From an uncultured Christensenella sp. (GTDB taxonomy: Bacteria > Bacillota > Clostridia > Christensenellales > UBA1242), in NCBI GenBank assembly GCA_949293925.1, contig CASFFI010000055.1, positions 1 through 8,951 on the forward strand: 8,951 nt of DNA. Reading direction: 5' to 3'. Positions within the stretch are counted from its first letter, which is position 1; each line of letters begins with the position of its first letter. A model generated the notes under the pieces. The model had not been told where the DNA came from. It worked only from the letters and a program-made list of their open reading frames with translations, and did no database searches. A program made the translations under genes and the position numbers. Shown here piece after piece: positions 1 through 6,230 of the stretch.

Positions 1-1
1 T

Positions 2-571
2 ATTTTATCTAAAATTAAATTTAAAGTTACATTAGATATTGCGAACTTTTTGTATTCTGGAATTATAGGGGATACTTCTAATTTTACTAATTTAAACACT
101 GATAGTATGACGCTTAAGGTTGCTAGCAATTTGGTTGAATTCGGAGTAAATACTAATGAACTAAATTATCAATTATTTTCTAAAGTTTCATTAAACAAAT
201 TTTTATTTTCAAATTATTTAAAGTCTAGAGTTAAAGTTTATAACAAACTAGGCGTCGCCGTTATAAAATGCACCCAAAAAGATGTTGAAAAGTTTAATGC
301 CAGCATTGATGATATAGGTGCGGTTACAAGTTCACCACTTAGCATTGATTGCGTCAATATTTGTTTAATGCTTAGCGAAAGAGATGATTGTGTAAAATGT
401 AGTTTTAGAAGCAAAAAAGATTATAACATAAATATCATTGCAAAAGCATTTGGTGGTGGTGGGCATATTTATGCTTCTGCTTGTACTTCTGATAAATACA
501 CAATTGATGAATTTGAAAATGAAATAATTAAGTTTATTGATAAAAATATGGATAAAATTAAAATGGATTAG
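2..571 (+). CDS. nrnA: DHH/DHHA1 family phosphoesterase, NrnA-like (3' part only)
   Basis: This is the C-terminal part of a DHH-superfamily phosphoesterase, most like NrnA, the cytosolic Mn-dependent enzyme that degrades nanoRNAs and dephosphorylates pAp. The frame is open to the window edge, so the gene starts upstream; the TTG at 50 is an internal Leu codon, not a start. 189 residues are visible, against roughly 310-330 for full NrnA proteins. Visible residues 18-25 read YSGIIGDT, matching the last DHH-domain motif (typically LYxGIxxDTxxF), whose Asp binds metal. Residues 151-155 are GGGGH, the signature of the DHHA1 substrate-binding domain, followed by an Ala/Ser-rich stretch (usual form GGGGHxxAAG). 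The first three DHH motifs lie outside the window. A hairpin terminator follows, so this is the last gene of its transcript. NrnA often sits between rbfA and truB; truB does not follow here. Assignment to NrnA rather than another DHHA1 enzyme is likely but not certain. Confidence 0.8.
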   Translation: MLSKIKFKVTLDIANFLYSGIIGDTSNFTNLNTDSMTLKVASNLVEFGVNTNELNYQLFSKVSLNKFLFSNYLKSRVKVYNKLGVAVIKCTQKDVEKFNASIDDIGAVTSSPLSIDCVNICLMLSERDDCVKCSFRSKKDYNINIIAKAFGGGGHIYASACTSDKYTIDEFENEIIKFIDKNMDKIKMD

Positions 572-598
572 TTTTACTCTAGTATTATTTATTAATAT

Positions 599-634
599 AA
601 AAGAACTTGATTGAATTTATAGAGTTCTTTTTTA
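599..634 (+). terminator. intrinsic terminator after the DHH phosphoesterase gene
   Basis: AAAAGAACT (599-607) pairs with AGTTCTTTT (623-631), giving a 9-bp stem with a loop of about 15 nt. The 3' arm runs into a T tract (628-633). It lies about 28 nt after the stop codon at 571 and separates this gene from the rubrerythrin gene. The large loop makes it less than ideal. Confidence 0.6.
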
Positions 635-709
635 TTTTGCTAGTTTAAAATTGTTATCTTTTATATGTATTTTTTGATTAAATATAAATTTTCTGTCAAA
701 TATTTTTAT

Positions 710-715
710 GGAGGT
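710..715 (+). promoter_or_regulatory. ribosome binding site that fixes the rubrerythrin start
   Basis: GGAGGT lies 9 nt before the ATG at 725. It rules out the earlier in-frame ATG at 665, which has no SD sequence and would add 20 residues with no match to the family. Confidence 0.85.
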
Positions 716-724
716 TTATATTAT

Positions 725-1321
725 ATGGATTTTCAAGAAAGCAAAACAAAAGAAAATTTGGCTAGAAGTTTCGCCGCAGAATGTCAAGAAGGCGCTAGAT
801 ATCAGTTTATGGCTAAAACTGCAATGCAAGAAGGTTATGTTTACATGAGCGGACTTATCAGAACTCTTGCACACAATGAAATGGCGCATGCAAATCAATT
901 TTTTCAAAAAATTGTAGAACTTGGTGGACAAGATGTTAGAAATGTTGATATAAAAGCAGGGTATCCTTTTAAAAATGGAACATTATTGGATACTTTAAAA
1001 TTCGAGTCTGAAAACGAAAGAATGTCAGGAGAATCAATTTATCCAGAGTTTGCTAAAATTGCTAGAGATGAAGGATTTAAAGATGTAGCACAACTATTTG
1101 ATATGGTGGCATTAGTAGAATTAGGACATCAAAAAATATTAACTCAATTACACGATAATTTATGTAAAAAGAAATTATATAAATGTAAGGACGGAAACAC
1201 CTCTATATTTAAGTGTGATGAATGTGGTCATATTGAAAAAGGAAAACAAGCTCCACAAGAGTGTCCTCTTTGTCATATGCCTCAAGGTTATTATCGCATA
1301 GATGTAACTTTAATGGAATAA
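725..1321 (+). CDS. rbr: rubrerythrin (ferritin-like di-iron domain plus rubredoxin-like domain)
   Basis: This is a cytosolic non-haem iron protein of the rubrerythrin family, which in anaerobes reduces hydrogen peroxide using electrons passed through a rubredoxin-type centre. The 198-residue protein begins MDFQESKTKENLARSF, typical of the family. The ferritin-like four-helix domain spans about residues 5-147, with candidate di-iron ligands E19, the pair E52/H55 (ExxH), E98 and the pair E132/H135 (ExxH). The C-terminal rubredoxin-like domain has C164xxC167G and C180PxC183, a complete four-Cys iron site. Aligned without gaps on the YPEFAKIA motif, the position equivalent to the usual E97 ligand is Ser101, with a Glu at 103 instead. 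The gene appears monocistronic, with a terminator before it and convergence on secA after it. A TATAAA at 683-688 could be the -10, but no good -35 matches it. Peroxide control by PerR is common for this family, but I found no clear PerR box. Confidence 0.93.
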   Translation: MDFQESKTKENLARSFAAECQEGARYQFMAKTAMQEGYVYMSGLIRTLAHNEMAHANQFFQKIVELGGQDVRNVDIKAGYPFKNGTLLDTLKFESENERMSGESIYPEFAKIARDEGFKDVAQLFDMVALVELGHQKILTQLHDNLCKKKLYKCKDGNTSIFKCDECGHIEKGKQAPQECPLCHMPQGYYRIDVTLME

Positions 1322-1501
1322 TATAATTAAAATATCTTCAAATTTAAATTAACAAATTGTAATATAATTTTTATATAATTATTAATATATTAAAAACACA
1401 TTCAATAAAAATTTAATATTGCAATTATAGTTTTAATAAAATGCATTTTTTCTCAAAAGACAATAAGTTTTTATATTATTTTAATTATTGGAAATTAAAA
1501 T

Positions 1502-1533
1502 AAAAAATAGGTTAAATAAAACCTATTTTTTTT
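1502..1533. terminator. bidirectional terminator between rubrerythrin and secA
   Basis: AAAAAATAGGTT (1502-1513) pairs perfectly with AACCTATTTTTT (1520-1531): a 12-bp stem with a 6-nt loop. It has A/T tracts on both flanks and so can act in either direction. Its edge directly abuts the secA stop codon (1532-1534). On the plus strand the T tract overlaps the very end of secA, and this is the only terminator candidate seen after the rubrerythrin gene. Confidence 0.85.
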
Positions 1534-4255
1534 ATTGTCTATAACAACAATTTTTATATTTTTTACCACTTCCACAAGGACATGGAGCATTTCTTTCTGT
1601 TCCTGGATATTTATCAATTACTTCACTATCTTTTTGGTTAGTATAATTGCCACCATTTGTAGTATTGTTTTTCGCTTGTGAATTTATTGCTGGTTTTGAA
1701 TTTGTAGGTATTGGTGCTCTAGCTGGCATTTGCACATTTATTTGTAATTTTGCTCTGAATAATGTTGAAGCTGTGTATTCACGAATGTTATCAATCATTT
1801 TATCAAACATATCAAAGCCTTCACTCTTGTATGCTACAATTGGGTCTTTTTGGCCATAAGCTAAAATACCTATTTCATTTCTTAATGTGTTCATAGCATC
1901 AATGTGGTCCATCCAGAATTTATCAACAATTGTTAGCATTATTCCTCTTTCTACTGGAGAGAAATCCACACCTAATTTTTTAAATTCTTCAATCTTTTTC
2001 TCATACATATCTGCAACGATTTTTGAAATTTTTTCCTGTGCTTCTTGTAAATCGCAATCTTCGACTAATTCTGGTGTAACTAAATTTTTACCTTTTTCAA
2101 TTAGTTTGTCTTCTAAGGCTTTATTTAAACTTTCCAAATCCCATTCAAAGCTTGCTTTTGTTTCATCAATGTATGCATAACAAATTCTAGATACATATTC
2201 TTTTATCATATCTACTACTTGAGAATGTATATTTGTACCATCTAATACCTTATCTCTTTCAGCATAAATGATTTGTCTTTGTTTGTTCAATACATCATCA
2301 TATTGTAAAACTTGTTTTCTTATAGCAAAATTATGTGCCTCTGTCCTTTTTTGTGCACTTTCAAAGAATTTGGTTAATATTTTTGCCTGAATTGGCATAT
2401 CTTCATTATTTTTGAAAATAATTGAAAACCATTTCTTAAATCTATCTTCTCCAAATCTTTGTGGCAAATCATCTTCAAGTGATATAAAGAAAATTGATGA
2501 ACCTACATCGCCTTGACGACCTGCACGGCCACGCAACTGATTGTCAATTCGTCTTGATTCGTGGCGTTCTGTACCTAAAATATGAAGACCGCCAACTTTT
2601 ATAACTTCTTCTTTTTCTTTGTCGCATTGTTCTTTAAATTTCTTATACAAATTGTTGTACTTTTCTAATACAGCTTTTTCTTCATCATTTAAAGTTGCGC
2701 CATAAGTAGTTGCTCGCTCTATTAAATCAGAATCTATTCCTTCAAGTCTCAATTCGTTTTTAGTTAGATATTCTGCGTTTCCCCCTAACATAATATCTGT
2801 ACCACGACCTGCCATATTTGTTGAAATTGTTACTGCATTTAGTCTGCCGGCTTGTGCTACTATCATACTTTCAAGTTCGTGATTTTTAGCATTTAATACA
2901 TTGTGACGAATTCCTTCTTTTGAAATTGCTTTAGATATTTCTTCAGATTTCTCAACGCTTGCTGTACCTACTAATATTGGTTGATGTCTATCGTGTTTTT
3001 CTTTGATCTCTGCTACAATTGCTTTTAATTTTGCTTTTTCTGTGTAGAAAACCATATCTTGTTCGTCTATTCTCTGTATAGGTTTATTTGTTGGTATGAC
3101 TACAACGTCTAGTGAATAAATTTTGTTAAATTCTGTTTCTTCTGTTTTCGCAGTACCTGTCATACCACTTAATTTGCGATATGATTTAAAATAATTCTGG
3201 AAGGTAATAGTTGCTAGTGTTTTGTTTTCATCTTTTATCTTAACATGTTCTTTTGCTTCGATTGCTTGATGTAATCCGTCGCTATATCGTCTGCCACTCA
3301 TTACACGACCTGTAAATTCATCTACAATTAAAATCTCATCATCTTTTACAATGTAGTTTATATCTTTTTTCATAATGTAATTGGCACGCAATGCATTATT
3401 TATATGATGATTCAATTCAAGTGCTGTTATGTCTGATAAGTTCTCAATACCGAAATATTTTTCCGCTCTTGATACACCTTGCTCAGTTAGTCTAATTTGT
3501 TTTTGTTTTATATCTATTTCATAGTCTTGGTCTGTAAGTCTTTTTACAAAACTATCTGCTTTTACATATAATTCACTAGTTTTGCCACCTCTGCCTGAAA
3601 TTATGAGTGGTGTTCTTGCTTCATCAATCAAAATTGAATCTACTTCATCGACAATAGCAAACTTAAGTCCGCGTTGAACTTTATATTTTTTATCAGGTTG
3701 CATATTATCTCTTAGATAATCAAAACCAAATTCGTTGTTTGTTCCATAGGTTATGTCTGCTTCGTATGCACGCTTTTTTTCTTGCGGCTGTTGTCCACTT
3801 AATGTAACACCTACAGTTAAACCTAAAAATTTATAAAGTTTGCCCATTATTTCTGCTTGGTTTTTTGCTAAAAATTCATTTACAGTTACTACATGAACAT
3901 TATTCCCACTTAATGCATTTAAATATGCTGGTAATGTTGCAACTAATGTTTTACCTTCACCTGTCTTCATTTCTGCAATACGGCCTTGATGTAATACTAC
4001 GCCACCTATTAATTGAACGTGAAAGTGTCTTAAACCTAATACTCTTGTACTTGCTTCTCGCACTAATGCGTAAGCGTCTGGCAAAATATCATCAAGTGTT
4101 TCACCTTGTTTTAATCTTTCTTTTAATTTAGGTGTAACATTTTGAAGTTCAGAATCATTTAATGATTTATAATACTCTGCTTTATTTTCAATCTTTTGTA
4201 CAATTTTTTCTATTTTCTTTAAATGTCTTGTGTTAACGCTAGTAAATAATCCCAT
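1532..4255 (-). CDS. secA: preprotein translocase ATPase SecA
   Basis: SecA is the ATPase motor that pushes unfolded preproteins through SecYEG. The complete protein is 907 residues (E. coli 901, B. subtilis 841). Domains in order: NBD1 with Walker A (residues 96-103, GEGKT core) and Walker B DEVD (203-206) followed by IDEARTPLIISG; the preprotein cross-linking domain, about 225-365; the linker ending GMTGTA (364-369); NBD2 with MAGRGTD (481-487) and the arginine-finger region RGRAGRQGD (575-583); the helical scaffold and wing domains, about 600-840; a polar Asn/Thr-rich linker; and a SEC-C zinc tail with C892, C894, C903 and C904. About 60 residues are inserted in NBD2 (roughly 494-552), absent from B. 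subtilis SecA but seen in many Clostridia. The start is supported by AAGGAG (4260-4265) 4 nt upstream and the typical MGLF beginning. The gene is transcribed alone from a near-consensus promoter. There is no sign of it being a SecA2 paralogue. Confidence 0.98.
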   Translation of the reverse strand: MGLFTSVNTRHLKKIEKIVQKIENKAEYYKSLNDSELQNVTPKLKERLKQGETLDDILPDAYALVREASTRVLGLRHFHVQLIGGVVLHQGRIAEMKTGEGKTLVATLPAYLNALSGNNVHVVTVNEFLAKNQAEIMGKLYKFLGLTVGVTLSGQQPQEKKRAYEADITYGTNNEFGFDYLRDNMQPDKKYKVQRGLKFAIVDEVDSILIDEARTPLIISGRGGKTSELYVKADSFVKRLTDQDYEIDIKQKQIRLTEQGVSRAEKYFGIENLSDITALELNHHINNALRANYIMKKDINYIVKDDEILIVDEFTGRVMSGRRYSDGLHQAIEAKEHVKIKDENKTLATITFQNYFKSYRKLSGMTGTAKTEETEFNKIYSLDVVVIPTNKPIQRIDEQDMVFYTEKAKLKAIVAEIKEKHDRHQPILVGTASVEKSEEISKAISKEGIRHNVLNAKNHELESMIVAQAGRLNAVTISTNMAGRGTDIMLGGNAEYLTKNELRLEGIDSDLIERATTYGATLNDEEKAVLEKYNNLYKKFKEQCDKEKEEVIKVGGLHILGTERHESRRIDNQLRGRAGRQGDVGSSIFFISLEDDLPQRFGEDRFKKWFSIIFKNNEDMPIQAKILTKFFESAQKRTEAHNFAIRKQVLQYDDVLNKQRQIIYAERDKVLDGTNIHSQVVDMIKEYVSRICYAYIDETKASFEWDLESLNKALEDKLIEKGKNLVTPELVEDCDLQEAQEKISKIVADMYEKKIEEFKKLGVDFSPVERGIMLTIVDKFWMDHIDAMNTLRNEIGILAYGQKDPIVAYKSEGFDMFDKMIDNIREYTASTLFRAKLQINVQMPARAPIPTNSKPAINSQAKNNTTNGGNYTNQKDSEVIDKYPGTERNAPCPCGSGKKYKNCCYRQ

Positions 4256-4278
4256 ATTTCTCCTTAAAGTTTATTGCC

Positions 4279-4307
4279 ATTATATCATCTTTTATTATTT
4301 TTGGCAA
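4279..4307 (-). promoter_or_regulatory. secA promoter
   Basis: Read on the minus strand: -35 TTGCCA (4307-4302), 17-bp spacer, -10 TATAAT (4284-4279), with an upstream TGA giving an extended -10 (TGATATAAT). The predicted transcript begins about 15-17 nt before the secA ATG, leaving a short leader that holds only the SD sequence. No riboswitch or regulatory hairpin fits in it. Confidence 0.85.
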
Positions 4308-4326
4308 GAATTTATCTTGTGCAATA

Positions 4327-4354
4327 TTGACATTTGATGAAAATATGATATTAT
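4327..4354 (+). promoter_or_regulatory. promoter of the leucine-rich-repeat gene
   Basis: The -35 TTGACA (4327-4332) is perfect. A 16-bp spacer leads to -10 TATTAT (4349-4354), preceded by TGA to form an extended -10. The -35 is separated by only 19 bp from the -35 of the divergent secA promoter. The -35 box coincides with the TTG that would otherwise look like the gene's first start codon. Confidence 0.8.
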
Positions 4355-4375
4355 ATATTTTAAATCAGCGCAAAA

Positions 4376-4380
4376 GGGAG
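4376..4380 (+). promoter_or_regulatory. ribosome binding site that fixes the GTG start of the repeat gene
   Basis: GGGAG, within AAAAGGGAG, lies 6 nt before the GTG at 4387. The upstream alternatives (TTG 4327, ATG 4345) fall inside the promoter and lack any SD sequence. Confidence 0.75.
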
Positions 4381-4386
4381 AAAAAA

Positions 4387-5070
4387 GTGGGAAGTTTATT
4401 AGGAAAAATTGCTGAAAAGCATTATGTAGTTGTGGGCAAAACTTGTGATGGAAGATCAGGACAAATTTTGAAGTCTGCAGACTTGGTAAAACAAGAAGTT
4501 GATTATTTTGGAATTACAAGGTGGGAGTATTTAACTGGAGTAAATAAAGGCGATGAATTAACTGATTTTAGTGATATCGTTACACTAGGTAAAAGCAATC
4601 AACCAAAAAATATTGTTTTATATATAAAACCAAATATAACTTCTATTGATGTTGATGCGTTTAACGGATCAGAATGGTTGCATACTGTTTTATTCTTATC
4701 TGATATTAACGGGAAAAGTTGTAAAAATATAGGATATCATTCTTTTGCATTCTGTGAAAATTTAAAAACTCTTATTTTGCCAAATGATTTAGAAAATATT
4801 GGAGACAGTGCTTTTTGTGGGTGTAGAAATTTAAATAAGGTTTTGTCAGCTAGGGTAGTTGATAAAGATGATGTAAATTCAGTTATAGCAACGTTGAGTT
4901 CTAGTAAAAAACTATTTGATATTTCAACTTTAGGTACAAATGCTGGGAAGTTAATTATTGGAAAAAATGCTTTTGCAAGATGTTATTCTTTACCTAAAAA
5001 TAATAAAATAAAATTGCCTCCACTTAGAATTTATTCTGGCAGTGCAAATGATTTGGTGGTAGAAAAATAA
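4387..5070 (+). CDS. cytosolic protein with BspA-type leucine-rich repeats, function unknown
   Basis: The 227-residue protein starts at GTG, chosen because a good SD sits 6 nt upstream and the earlier starts lie in the promoter. Residues 1-80 match nothing I recognise. From about residue 83 there are copies of the BspA/LRR_5 pattern, in which an 'IxxxAFxxCxxLxxxxLP' unit repeats: residues 83-104 (AF then EWLHTVLF), 112-152 (two units, SFAFCENLKTLILP and IGDSAFCGCRNL), and a diverged unit near 189-202 (IGKNAFARCYSL). Known BspA repeats act in protein binding, usually on secreted surface proteins. Here there is no signal peptide, membrane segment or cell-wall anchor, so it is probably cytosolic. 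The conserved Cys of the repeats is kept. The gene is monocistronic, divergent from secA and convergent with rplL. No catalytic motif is visible. It could be an intracellular adaptor or a shortened relative of larger surface proteins; neither can be settled from sequence alone. Confidence 0.8.
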   Translation: MGSLLGKIAEKHYVVVGKTCDGRSGQILKSADLVKQEVDYFGITRWEYLTGVNKGDELTDFSDIVTLGKSNQPKNIVLYIKPNITSIDVDAFNGSEWLHTVLFLSDINGKSCKNIGYHSFAFCENLKTLILPNDLENIGDSAFCGCRNLNKVLSARVVDKDDVNSVIATLSSSKKLFDISTLGTNAGKLIIGKNAFARCYSLPKNNKIKLPPLRIYSGSANDLVVEK

Positions 5071-5112
5071 TATATTGTTGCTATTAATTAAAATTAAAAG
5101 ATTATGTTAAAT

Positions 5113-5147
5113 AAAAAAATAGTGATTTTGTCATCACTATTTTTTTT
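5113..5147. terminator. bidirectional terminator between the repeat gene and rplL
   Basis: AAAAAAATAGTGAT (5113-5126) pairs perfectly with ATCACTATTTTTTT (5133-5146): a 14-bp stem, 6-nt loop, T tract 5140-5147 on the plus strand and the equivalent run on the minus strand. It ends both convergent transcripts. Because rplL is terminated here, there is no read-through to rpoB. Confidence 0.92.
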
Positions 5148-5160
5148 GGTATTTAATTTA

Positions 5161-5526
5161 TTATTTTAATTCTACAGTAGCGCCAGCTTCTTTAAGTTTA
5201 GCTTCAATTTCTTTTGCTTGAGCTGTTGGAACATTTTCCTTAATTACTGAATCAGGTGTTTCAACTAATTTCTTAGCTTCTACAAGTCCTAAACCTGTAA
5301 CTTCTCTTACTACTTTAATTACAGCGATTTTTTGAGCGCCAGCTTCTTTTAATACTATATTAAATTCTGATTTTTCTTCTTTAGCTTCGCCAGCTTCTCC
5401 AGCAGGAGCAGCAACTACAGCAGCGGCAGCGCTAACACCAAAAGTTTCTTCTAATCCGTGAACTAAATCGCAAAGTTCAACAGCTGTTAATTTTTTGATT
5501 TCTTCAATTAATTCGTTTGTTGTCAT
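5161..5526 (-). CDS. rplL: 50S ribosomal protein L7/L12
   Basis: L7/L12 forms the flexible dimers of the ribosomal stalk that recruit and activate translation GTPases. The 121-residue protein is standard length and complete. The N-terminal dimerisation and L10-binding domain is at about 1-32 (NELIEEIKKLTAVELCDLV). An Ala/Gly/Glu-rich hinge follows at about 33-52. The C-terminal factor-binding domain is at about 54-121, with the conserved EFNIVLKEAGAQKIAVIKVVRE and LGLVEAKKLVE stretches. It lies 31 nt after rplJ and is co-transcribed with it. The start has two possible SD sequences in a short tandem repeat. A strong terminator follows directly; in most bacteria rpoB would lie downstream. Confidence 0.98.
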   Translation of the reverse strand: MTTNELIEEIKKLTAVELCDLVHGLEETFGVSAAAAVVAAPAGEAGEAKEEKSEFNIVLKEAGAQKIAVIKVVREVTGLGLVEAKKLVETPDSVIKENVPTAQAKEIEAKLKEAGATVELK

Positions 5527-5530
5527 AATT

Positions 5531-5550
5531 TTTAATTCCTTTTAATTCCT
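5531..5550 (-). repeat. 10-bp tandem repeat carrying the rplL ribosome binding site
   Basis: Read on the minus strand, AGGAATTAAA occurs twice head-to-tail just before the rplL ATG (5526). The proximal AAAAGGAA is about 9 nt from the start and is the likely SD. The distal copy (GAGGAA) is 10 nt further away. It sits in the rplJ-rplL gap. Confidence 0.8.
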
Positions 5551-5557
5551 CTTTATT

Positions 5558-6043
5558 TTATTGCTTGTCAGCAATAGCCTGTAATGCACGAGCAAGAGCT
5601 GAAACAGGTGCATTGAGCATACCAAGTAAGTTTGCAATAAGTTGCTCTTTTGATGGGATACTTGCAAGTTTGTCTACTGCAACAGCATCAATAACATTGC
5701 CATTTAATAATCCCGCCTTAAATGTGAGTTTGTTTAAGGCTTTAGCTTGCTTTTTAATAATTCTAGGGCCTGCAGTTTCATCGTCCATTGAGAATGCAAA
5801 TGCAGTTGTTCCCTCTAAGTAAGCATCAAAACCGTCGATTTTAAGTTCATCACACGCTTTTTTGAAAAGCTTGTTTTTATAAACCTTATACTCAACATTG
5901 TTTTTTCTAAATTCGGCACGCATTGAAGTGTCTTCAGTAACAGTAATACCTTTGTAGTCAATCAATACTATTGATTTTGCGTTTTGAATATTAGTTTTGA
6001 TTTCTTCTACAAGTGCTTTTTTAGCATCTAAATTTGATGACAC
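5558..6043 (-). CDS. rplJ: 50S ribosomal protein L10
   Basis: L10 anchors L7/L12 dimers to 23S rRNA at the stalk base and, bound to them, represses its own mRNA. The 161-residue protein begins at GTG 6043 (then SSNLDAKKALVEEIK), matching the family's normal N-terminus and length. AAGGAGG (6052-6058) lies 8 nt upstream. An in-frame ATG at 6112 would add 23 hydrophobic residues, but these are encoded by the regulatory leader and are not protein. Family landmarks: KSIVLIDYKGITV near residues 23-35, the RAEFRKNNVEYKVYKNKLFKKA block, the EGTTAFAF segment, and the C-terminal helix (NAPVSALARALQAI) that binds L7/L12. It is the first gene of a two-gene operon with rplL. Upstream is a divergent membrane-protein gene rather than rplK-rplA. 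Confidence 0.97.
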   Translation of the reverse strand: MSSNLDAKKALVEEIKTNIQNAKSIVLIDYKGITVTEDTSMRAEFRKNNVEYKVYKNKLFKKACDELKIDGFDAYLEGTTAFAFSMDDETAGPRIIKKQAKALNKLTFKAGLLNGNVIDAVAVDKLASIPSKEQLIANLLGMLNAPVSALARALQAIADKQ

Positions 6044-6051
6044 TTTGTATT

Positions 6052-6058
6052 CCTCCTT
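6052..6058 (-). promoter_or_regulatory. ribosome binding site that fixes the rplJ GTG start
   Basis: Minus-strand AAGGAGG is a full match to the anti-SD sequence and lies 8 nt from the GTG at 6043. It lies downstream of the leader terminator hairpin, as expected if that hairpin controls transcription into rplJ. Confidence 0.9.
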
Positions 6059-6064
6059 ATATGT

Positions 6065-6095
6065 AAAAAATCCTATGCCAGCAAGACATAGGATT
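6065..6095 (-). terminator. leader terminator (attenuator hairpin) upstream of rplJ
   Basis: A perfect 9-bp stem (6095-6087 with 6077-6069) with a 9-nt loop is followed by a run of six T on the minus strand (6070-6065). It lies between the rplJ promoter and the rplJ SD sequence, so it must be conditional and not a transcript end. Confidence 0.88.
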
Positions 6096-6189
6096 AGCAC
6101 CAATTTACCCATTTATCTTGCCTATACAAGTAACTTTCGTGTTATGTTTTCACACTTGTAGTCTTTGGCTTTATATTTTTTACTCACTT

Positions 6190-6218
6190 ATTATATGTAA
6201 AATTTTTTTATTTGTCAA
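6190..6218 (-). promoter_or_regulatory. rplJ-rplL promoter
   Basis: Minus strand: -35 TTGACA (6218-6213), 17-bp spacer, -10 TATAAT (6195-6190). Both boxes and the spacing match the housekeeping sigma consensus exactly. A/T tracts just upstream (6219-6237) could act as an UP element. Transcription would begin near 6183. Confidence 0.93.
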
Positions 6219-6230
6219 TACTTTTTCAAA

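Larger units (their letters stand above)
6044..6183 (-). promoter_or_regulatory. L10 leader: autoregulatory attenuator of rplJ-rplL
   Basis: The 5' leader of about 140 nt precedes rplJ. On the minus strand a 7-bp stem (TACAAGT 6160-6154 with ACTTGTA 6131-6125) encloses an inner GTG/CAC pairing with an asymmetric bulge. Its base can extend through an internal loop by GCC (6169-6167) with GGC (6122-6120). This resembles the L10-binding arm of known L10 leaders. Next comes a terminator: AATCCTATG (6095-6087) pairs with CATAGGATT (6077-6069), followed by a T tract. The segment ATAGG (6125-6121) is complementary to CCTAT in the terminator's 5' arm, so it could form an antiterminator. Pairing at the base of the L10-binding arm would use the same bases. 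This fits L10-L12 binding favouring termination, as described for Bacillus subtilis. The structures were read by eye, not folded. Confidence 0.82.

Noticed and set aside
50..52. TTG as the start of the first gene
   Set aside because: The frame is open to the left edge and the codons before it continue a DHH-type sequence. The TTG is the Leu of the conserved LYSGIIGDT motif.
637..702. Rubrerythrin promoter candidates (TTGCTA 637, TTGTTA 651, TATAAA 683) and a PerR-type operator
   Set aside because: No pair has a good match at 16-18 bp spacing, and no clear PerR inverted repeat is visible. A promoter must exist here, but I cannot place it.
665..724. Upstream ATG extending rubrerythrin by 20 residues
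   Set aside because: It has no SD sequence, and the extension covers the leader and the GGAGGT that serves the ATG at 725.
1322..1501. Possible small gene or RNA between rubrerythrin and secA
   Set aside because: Only AT-rich sequence was seen, with a 12-bp palindrome at 1438-1449 that is plausible by chance. There is no SD-linked frame and no convincing promoter pair.
1647..2180. Plus-strand frames opposite secA
   Set aside because: They are antisense shadows of secA with no SD sequence or recognisable product.
6044..6112. Hydrophobic N-terminal extension of L10 (MGKLVLILCLAGIGFF), resembling a signal peptide
   Set aside because: It is an accidental translation of the L10 leader, including both arms of the attenuator hairpin. 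A full SD and GTG at 6043 give the normal L10 N-terminus and length, and L10 is not exported.
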